64,000 bases of DNA. Origin: Xylona heveae TC161 (lineage: Eukaryota > Ascomycota > Xylonomycetes > Xylonales > Xylonaceae). The stretch is taken from NCBI RefSeq assembly GCF_001619985.1, contig NW_017264204.1:65983-129982 (forward strand), read 5' to 3'. The first letter of the stretch is position 1, and each line of letters begins with the position of its first letter. Below the pieces are notes generated by a model. The model was not told the origin of the DNA, did no database searches, and worked only from the letters and a program-made list of their open reading frames with translations. This document shows positions 56,090 to 64,000 of this stretch, piece by piece. The position numbers and the translations under genes were made by a program.

Positions 56090-56678
56090 TTTGATTCTGG
56101 AAGATGATATTTGGAACAAAAGAGACGACTTTATTTTGCAATAATAAAAAAGAAAAAATGATTGAAAAGCATCCAAAAGAAGACAGTCAAGGAAGCAAAT
56201 AAAAAAGGAGAATTGATAAGACAAATGTATGAAAGATTAATATGGCGTGCTGATATAAAGAATTTTCACGTGATACCAATAGAATTGCAGGATTTAAAAC
56301 ACAAACAGGAAACAGCAAATAAATATTACTCTCAACCTATGAAAAATACAGTCTCTCTCTTGCTGAGGCTGTGGATAAGTTATAACAATTGGGAGTAGCA
56401 ACAACAGGGATAGAAGTGATGAGATAAGCAGGCCATGTTGATGACCTCAGACGTGACTTCGGTTGGCGGTTGGTGACTGCAGCGAATGAGGTAAACTTTC
56501 GCGAAATCTTCCCTCTCGAAACTCGGAAGCTTCCTGACAATATTGCGACCTCGTGCACGTTGCAAATCCCATCGTCAACATCGCCAGGCGACCGTCTTCC
56601 CTTCAATCCGGACATTCATTTTGGTCCCAATTGTCGTCCTGCCTACTTTGGCACCATTTTTAAGTCACTTTTCACATC
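56090..56678. promoter_or_regulatory. divergent promoter ADC lyase/tom70
   Basis: 589 bases between two divergent start codons. The left half is very A-rich (56130-56400); the right half is pyrimidine-rich on the tom70 strand. No gene is seen. Confidence 0.55.
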
Positions 56679-58875
<2,197 letters not shown>

Positions 58876-59931
58876 AAAGTATCAAGTTACTGGTCTCAAG
58901 GGGTGCTGAAGTGGCGGTAGGCGTGCTTTGCCTCACCGCTTGACCGTTTTATGTTCACTGTCCTCTAATTTACCTTCCCCTTACGATTACATCCTTTCCT
59001 TTTCGATATTGTCATAGTGAGACAGCGCTCGTGGTCTCCGAGTCTGCAATATCTGCGCCTCTTTCACTTTGTTCGGGACTCATCGTGCCACAGTCATACC
59101 AGCACGTGTTGGGCTGATACGCTCTCGTCGCTGATTGTTTTCAGCGTCAACTACCTTCTGTTTTCCGTTAGTTTTGGTACAGTACCCTTGGTACAAAAAG
59201 GCTTTTTCTACTTGTTTTATTGTAGTTGTGGTCATGTTTTCTTAAAGTGTATACATCTCCACTTCTGTGTTGTTGCTTTCCGCTGGCCCTTTTTCCTTTT
59301 GCTCGTCGTTCCTATTCTTGCTCCGCAGATTGGGTTTGGATCGGATGTGTCATATGGTTCACTGGCGACTTTCATTCGTTTGCGCATTATTCTTGTTTAG
59401 GGATGTATCGACTGCTCACGCGAACGAATGGACGCTGGCTTCCGCATATATTTTCCAATGGTTTCTTGTTACCTTGATGCGGACTGTTTTACCGGAAGGT
59501 ACAGCTGACCGTGTTCCTTCTGTATGTCTTCAGAGATTTTTGAGGACACTGGTACCTGCCTCTGGTTTGGCAGGCTTTCAAGCTACTGGAAGGGGAAGTA
59601 TAGGATAAGCAGTAGGGCTGGGGGATTCATGTGGTTCCTGTCAAAGGAGCGCATTTGTATGATAGAAGATTCGTTGAAGGAAATAGTGACATGGATATGG
59701 AGGATTATTGATCCGGCAGGTCAGTTAGGATTAATGGATAGCCATGGCATATTGTAGCATTATACTTTATTGATTCAGTGCACCTGATCTAGCGGACCAA
59801 GAGACATTTGAACCTTGTAGTGTTTCCTAATCTTGAATAATAGCCGTACACAACGCCGGAATTGGTCCTGGGAGAGGTTGTCTCGCAGGTGCGTTTTCCG
59901 TGAAGCAAGGTTCTGGATCGGTCCTGTATCA
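58876..59931. other. convergent 3' intergenic region
   Basis: About 1 kb between the ends of tom70 (+) and the oxygenase gene (-). T-rich on the + strand to about 59400, as for a long 3' untranslated region. No reading frame with family signal. Confidence 0.55.
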
Positions 59932-60889
59932 TTATCGCCGAACACATAAATCGCTTCGAATGACCCATTTTTCGCCCTCTTTTACCTCCAGCCCTTCATG
60001 CAGCATGCAGTCCTCCCCATGCTTGTGCAGGAGCGCAGTGCCAGTCTCGAGCGATACGACCACAGATTTACCGCTGGTGAGGCCATTGCTTGATGATGAC
60101 GTTGACGGGTCCGGATAAAATACTGTTTCTCCACCAATGCATCCGGATGAAGGAGATGTTAAGTAGATGAGTAAAGTCCAAGTGGTTTTGGCGGGGGTCG
60201 CGGTGGGTGTAGTCGGAAGACTAAGTTTGTTGGACTCGTCGTCTTTTTTTTTTGGTGTGAGTTATAAACAAAGGAGTGGAAATGATGAAGTGACGATGAA
60301 AAGCCAAAAGAAAATGGAAATCAAAGCGAAATGGAAACCGAAATAAAAAAAAAATGTTTTTCATAAAAAGAGAAGAAAACGTACAATGCTGTGCAAAAAA
60401 CTGCCCCTTTCGATAGCGGTAGATTCTGATATTCGGATTTAATCCGACGACTTCTCCGCCCCATAACTGGCGTCTGGCCGCTTCAGACATACCCTCTTCC
60501 GCATAATCATACTCTGATATAGCAGATCCGCAGACCAAATCTTTCAAAGCGGTAGAGTTCCATAGCTGTTCCGCAAAAGCGGGATCTTCAATCTGGAAAC
60601 GGTCATTGACACGTACAGCATCGCCCTTTTTGGGCTTAGCGGGAGTCGTGAGAAATGGTAGGCTTGAGAGAAAAGACACGTAGGTCTTGCAGAGACTGGC
60701 GGTGAAGAAATTAGGGATAGTGATTATTTGATTCTCCACGAGAGTTGACAGAGAAAGATCGCAGTTTGGCACAAGTGGTTCTAAAGGTGGCCAGTTGGGG
60801 CGAGCTGTAGATTTTGCAATAGTCGTTGTGGCTGATTTGGCTGAAGATGCCGGAGCGGTGTCCTTGCGTTTGCTGCCTTTCGGAGGCAT
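59932..60889 (-). CDS. 2-oxoglutarate/Fe(II)-dependent oxygenase (prolyl-4-hydroxylase-like)
   Basis: Two exons, complement(59932..60242, 60385..60889), give 271 residues. The first exon alone would run on into low-complexity sequence; splicing with an acceptor just after an A-rich tract joins FFAQH to YDESNKLSLP, giving the H-x-D iron ligands (about 168-170). The downstream segment shows TWTLLIYLTS, GGETVFYPD, then the distal histidine in CMLHEGLEV and KWVIRSDL with the 2-oxoglutarate-binding Arg. This is the order of P4Hc-type dioxygenases. The N-terminus is basic (MPPKGSKRKD), so nuclear location is possible. Substrate unknown. It is divergent from the fhl1-like gene. Confidence 0.85.
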
Positions 60890-61596
60890 TGTATTTCTGT
60901 GTTACTTGCCTTGATTGAATGAAAGATTGGTCACAGTGATTTGGAGAAGAGAATTAGGAGAGTATATGCGGAGAAAAGCAGACTCGTATATGTTGGGCGG
61001 GATGAAGTTTAAGTGATCTCTGTGACGAGAGGGAGATATATGTGTAATTATGATCAAATAATGCTGAGAAAAATATTTTTATTTGGAACACAATGACTAA
61101 ATTACAGAATAATAAACCTGATGAAACACAATCAAACAAGATCATTTTATTTTTTTTACAGACCTCTATAGACTATTTGATAGAGGATTATTAGATTTAT
61201 GCACCGTAGAATATGCAGCGTTGGATTAAAGTTGTGAAAAATGATAAGAGATTGCATATATGGCCTTTACCGGATAGCGTAAATTTCCCCCGCGAGTCAA
61301 GCCGCCAAGATTTTCTCCGGCCAAGAACATAGACCGGAAGTGTAATCTCTCCTCCTCTCACCCCCAAACTTGCCATCATCGTCGTCTTCATCTTCACCGC
61401 CCTCTAGCGCCACCGACCGCTGGGCGACAACATCTCGAGCGCGAAGGACGTGGTGTAGCCTAATGATGCCATATTTTGGCCGGCGCGATTGCACTGCAAT
61501 TTCATCTCGATCGCGACCTTTGCTCACTTGCGATATCTCAATCGACAATCGCGCGAATCCGCTTGAGAGAATGCCGAACCCCCGGACTTAGCAAAT
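60890..61596. promoter_or_regulatory. divergent promoter oxygenase/fhl1-like
   Basis: 707 bases between two divergent start codons, AT-rich at 61050-61250. No gene is seen. The segment 61340-61596 is probably the leader of the forkhead gene. Confidence 0.5.
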
Positions 61597-64000
61597 ATGG
61601 ATCACGACACGGAGTATAACAGCGCCCCTCCACAGGGCGACGACGAGGCTGGCGGTCTCGTTCAACCGTCCATTCAAGAAGAAAATCCGGTCGACGCGGA
61701 TCAATCGCAAGAGCCTGCCGTTCCCGAAAGAAATCTAGACAGCTCTTTTGACGCGAATGCTTCCGAGCCTCAGGCAGCAAAGGCAGAAGAGGATTTTGAC
61801 CAATTTCCGCCTCAGGAGAATGGTGAAGCGCAGAACTTAGCTATGGACGCATTACCGGATAATACTGCTCTGGCTGACGCGACTCCTGATCGTTCGTCAT
61901 CGCTGGACGCGACTCCCGGCGATGCGACCGGCCTGTTAAACGGGCAAATTGATACATTAGACGACACACCAATGGTGGGAGCGAATGGACCTGTTGGCGG
62001 CAATGCGACCGCCAAAAGACCTTCTGAACAGTTTGGTACTCCTGTAGATGCCGCAGCTCAAGCGGCGCCGCTCTACGATGGCTCGATTGGCGACCCTATG
62101 GCGCTTGATCCTGCTCCAGACATGTCGATGCTGCCGCCCGACGCGACAAATTTTGACGACCCCTTTTTAGAACCAGCAGCTCCCGTTTCAGAGCCCGAAG
62201 CTCCCCGCATTCAGGCTTTTGCTAAACTCGAATTTGACGATGGCCAGTTTTACATGAATACTTATTCCGTTGAGCTTGGTCGAGATATTCGCGCTGCGAG
62301 ATTGGCCGTGCAAAAAGACAAGGATCAGGAGACTAGTCAACCACCCGCAGTCAATGGCAAGCGACGCAGTTCCAGTGGTGCTGATGGTCCCCATACCCCG
62401 ACCAAACTCATCAAATGGGAAGAACCAGGGAAAATGGGAGCCCCAAGCGTTATCAGTGAAACGGGCGGCATTATGGGTGTAGACGCGCAAGACACAGAGA
62501 AGCGCAGGAAAAAGAAGAGCAAAAAGGCCAAGTCTACAAGCTCTTCTTCGCAACATCTCTCGCGCAAAGACTCTTCATCCCACCCCAACATGCATACCGA
62601 CTATCAATCTCTCGCCATGGCTTCGCTAGCAGATAATACCGGTGGACCGCATCCGGTGGACCCTATGTCACTTTTGCCATCCCCAGATGAATGCCCGCTT
62701 ATCCCAATCCACCCTCCGACTGGTGCTGCAGGAGGTGCTGCAGGGCACAAGGGCATTTCGCGAAAGCACGTCAAGATCGCGTACAATTTCGACAAGCATC
62801 TCTTTGAGGTCGAAATCAAAGGCAAGAATGGAGCTTTTGTTGACGAGCAATGGTATGGCACGGGTGAAATCAAACCGCTAAAGAGCGGTAGTTATATTCA
62901 GATTGGTGGTGTGGGTGTGCGATTCGTGCTTCCCGAAGTTCCTCTAGGAGAAACCGGCGCAGAAGATCCCAAGGATGCTGCCGCGCCTCCTTCTGGTAAT
63001 AAGATGAGCTTCGAGTTCGAAAATGGACGCGGCGAAAGCGTCGCACTCGAGGAAAGCAGCGCCGAGGGAGAAGAAATAGGAGAAGAAGATGAATCAGATA
63101 AAGAAGGTGCAGGTTCAGACGAAGGAGAAGAAGACGACGGAGAAGACAAATCGCAGGCAGCTGATGAAGAAATCCCGTTGGATTCGTTACCTCCAGAGGT
63201 GAAAAAGGAACTTATGGAATTGCCATTTGAATTCAGACCTGTCAAGAGGAAGGGCCCTGGACGACCGCCCAAGAATGGCATCATTTCAAAGAGAGAATTA
63301 AAACTTCGAGAAAAAGAAGCCAAACTAGCCGCACTCAGGGCTGCTCAAGAACAAGGTCTTGAGTCGCCTACGAAGGGCAAGATCGGCACTACACCTCGCA
63401 AGGATTCCAACGTCGAACTGTCACCGAATTCAAAACCGCAGAAACGTAAGTACACGAAACGAAAGGGCTTGGACCAACCAGGAACTGTTGGCGAGGCTAT
63501 CGAAATTCAGCCAACACTCGAAGGATCCATTCCCATCGCACCGGAATTAGAACTACTGGATGCTCAGCCACTGAAAGAGAAGAAGCCTCCGAAGCCTCCC
63601 AAACCCGTGCGCTCGCCGTCGCCTGTCTTTGACGAGTCGCAACTCACGCCAGAGCAGCTGGCTAAGCCGCAGGCATCCTATGTCGTTCTCATTCATGAGG
63701 CACTCTCAAACTCCAAATCCGGACCAATGTCTCTTCCGCAAATCTATAGGGCCATTGAACGAAAATATCCGTTCTACAAGCTCCGAGTTCAAACAAATGG
63801 TTGGCAGAGCAGTGTTCGACATAATTTATCCCAACATCATGCGTTTCAGAAGGTGGAGCGAGATGGCAAGGGATGGCTATGGGGTATCGTACCGGGCGTC
63901 TCTATTGAAAAGGAAAAGAAGAGGAAGCTCTCCCCTCCGCCGCCGCCTCCCCATCACTATCTCCAACAACAGCCCATGATGCGTCCTCCCGGTTATCCTT
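61597..64000 (+). CDS. fhl1: FHA and forkhead-domain transcription factor (Fhl1 type), 3' end beyond window
   Basis: An open frame with no intron runs 801 codons from the ATG at 61597 to the window edge, so the gene is truncated here only by the window. The FHA domain begins at about 206 (AFAKLEFDDGQFYMNTYSVELGRDI) and resumes at about 387 (GISRKHVKIAYNFD, then FEVEIKGKNGAFVDEQWYG), with a disordered, basic insert of about 150 residues between its strands. An acidic stretch and AT-hook-like KRKGPGRPPKNG follow (about 550). The forkhead DNA-binding domain is at about 694-775: ASYVVLIHEAL, MSLPQIYRAIERKYPFYK, WQSSVRHNLSQHHAFQKV, KGWLWGI. In yeast Fhl1 works with Ifh1/Crf1 on ribosomal protein genes; that role is inferred here. 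Confidence 0.93.
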   Translation, partial: MDHDTEYNSAPPQGDDEAGGLVQPSIQEENPVDADQSQEPAVPERNLDSSFDANASEPQAAKAEEDFDQFPPQENGEAQNLAMDALPDNTALADATPDRSSSLDATPGDATGLLNGQIDTLDDTPMVGANGPVGGNATAKRPSEQFGTPVDAAAQAAPLYDGSIGDPMALDPAPDMSMLPPDATNFDDPFLEPAAPVSEPEAPRIQAFAKLEFDDGQFYMNTYSVELGRDIRAARLAVQKDKDQETSQPPAVNGKRRSSSGADGPHTPTKLIKWEEPGKMGAPSVISETGGIMGVDAQDTEKRRKKKSKKAKSTSSSSQHLSRKDSSSHPNMHTDYQSLAMASLADNTGGPHPVDPMSLLPSPDECPLIPIHPPTGAAGGAAGHKGISRKHVKIAYNFDKHLFEVEIKGKNGAFVDEQWYGTGEIKPLKSGSYIQIGGVGVRFVLPEVPLGETGAEDPKDAAAPPSGNKMSFEFENGRGESVALEESSAEGEEIGEEDESDKEGAGSDEGEEDDGEDKSQAADEEIPLDSLPPEVKKELMELPFEFRPVKRKGPGRPPKNGIISKRELKLREKEAKLAALRAAQEQGLESPTKGKIGTTPRKDSNVELSPNSKPQKRKYTKRKGLDQPGTVGEAIEIQPTLEGSIPIAPELELLDAQPLKEKKPPKPPKPVRSPSPVFDESQLTPEQLAKPQASYVVLIHEALSNSKSGPMSLPQIYRAIERKYPFYKLRVQTNGWQSSVRHNLSQHHAFQKVERDGKGWLWGIVPGVSIEKEKKRKLSPPPPPPHHYLQQQPMMRPPGYP

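Overview
The window looks like a chromosome arm segment of a filamentous ascomycete (Pezizomycotina, most like the Eurotiomycetes, the Aspergillus/Penicillium side). The evidence is short introns (about 50-300 nt) with GTRNGT donors, CTAAC/CTRAY branch sites and YAG acceptors; compact genes on both strands; and a fungal-only gene set (Iec3, a thiamine-repressible HMP-P synthase with a TPP riboswitch, a fungal-type HNH nuclease, an SHREC/Mi-2-like remodeller). Genus and species cannot be fixed from this sequence alone. I spliced exon-intron models by hand; nearly all give an uninterrupted reading frame, and coordinates include the stop codon.

Layout. 0.9-4.2 kb: secreted DUF3455 protein (+) and mitochondrial rRNA ribose methyltransferase mrm1 (-). 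4.65-10.3 kb: a 1792-residue PHD/chromodomain/SNF2 remodeller (+). 12.5-14.2 kb: pepsin-like aspartic protease without a visible signal peptide (+). 14.8-18.1 kb: membrane GNAT acetyltransferase and a five-exon HNH nuclease (both -). 19.1-22.0 kb: NBR1-type autophagy receptor with PB1, four ZZ fingers and an FW domain (-). 24.75-26.9 kb: Btz/CASC3-like protein (-). 27.9-31.0 kb: divergent nop13 and iec3. 31.55-35.65 kb: divergent dihydroorotase and a CorA-like transporter. 36.3-38.6 kb: divergent mitoribosomal mS35 (rsm24) and alg13. 39.8-43.8 kb: a short-chain dehydrogenase and sedoheptulose-1,7-bisphosphatase shb17 (both +). 44.3-45.6 kb: HMP-P synthase (nmt1/thi5 type) and its TPP riboswitch (-). 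45.7-52.0 kb: a gene-poor stretch with a possibly decayed coding region. 52.1-54.9 kb: divergent PRELI-domain protein and cytosolic Trp-tRNA synthetase. 55.1-58.9 kb: divergent aminodeoxychorismate lyase and tom70. 59.9-64.0 kb: divergent 2OG-Fe(II) oxygenase and an fhl1-type FHA/forkhead factor cut by the window end.

Most genes are conserved housekeeping genes, arranged mainly as divergent pairs sharing 0.2-0.7 kb promoters. There is no sign of a secondary-metabolite cluster, an intact transposon, CRISPR or a tRNA. The more unusual items are the TPP riboswitch, the signal-less aspartic protease, the four-ZZ autophagy receptor with a candidate Atg8-interacting motif, the intron-embedded microsatellites, a nested hairpin upstream of the dehydrogenase, and the unexplained 48.5-51.9 kb region.
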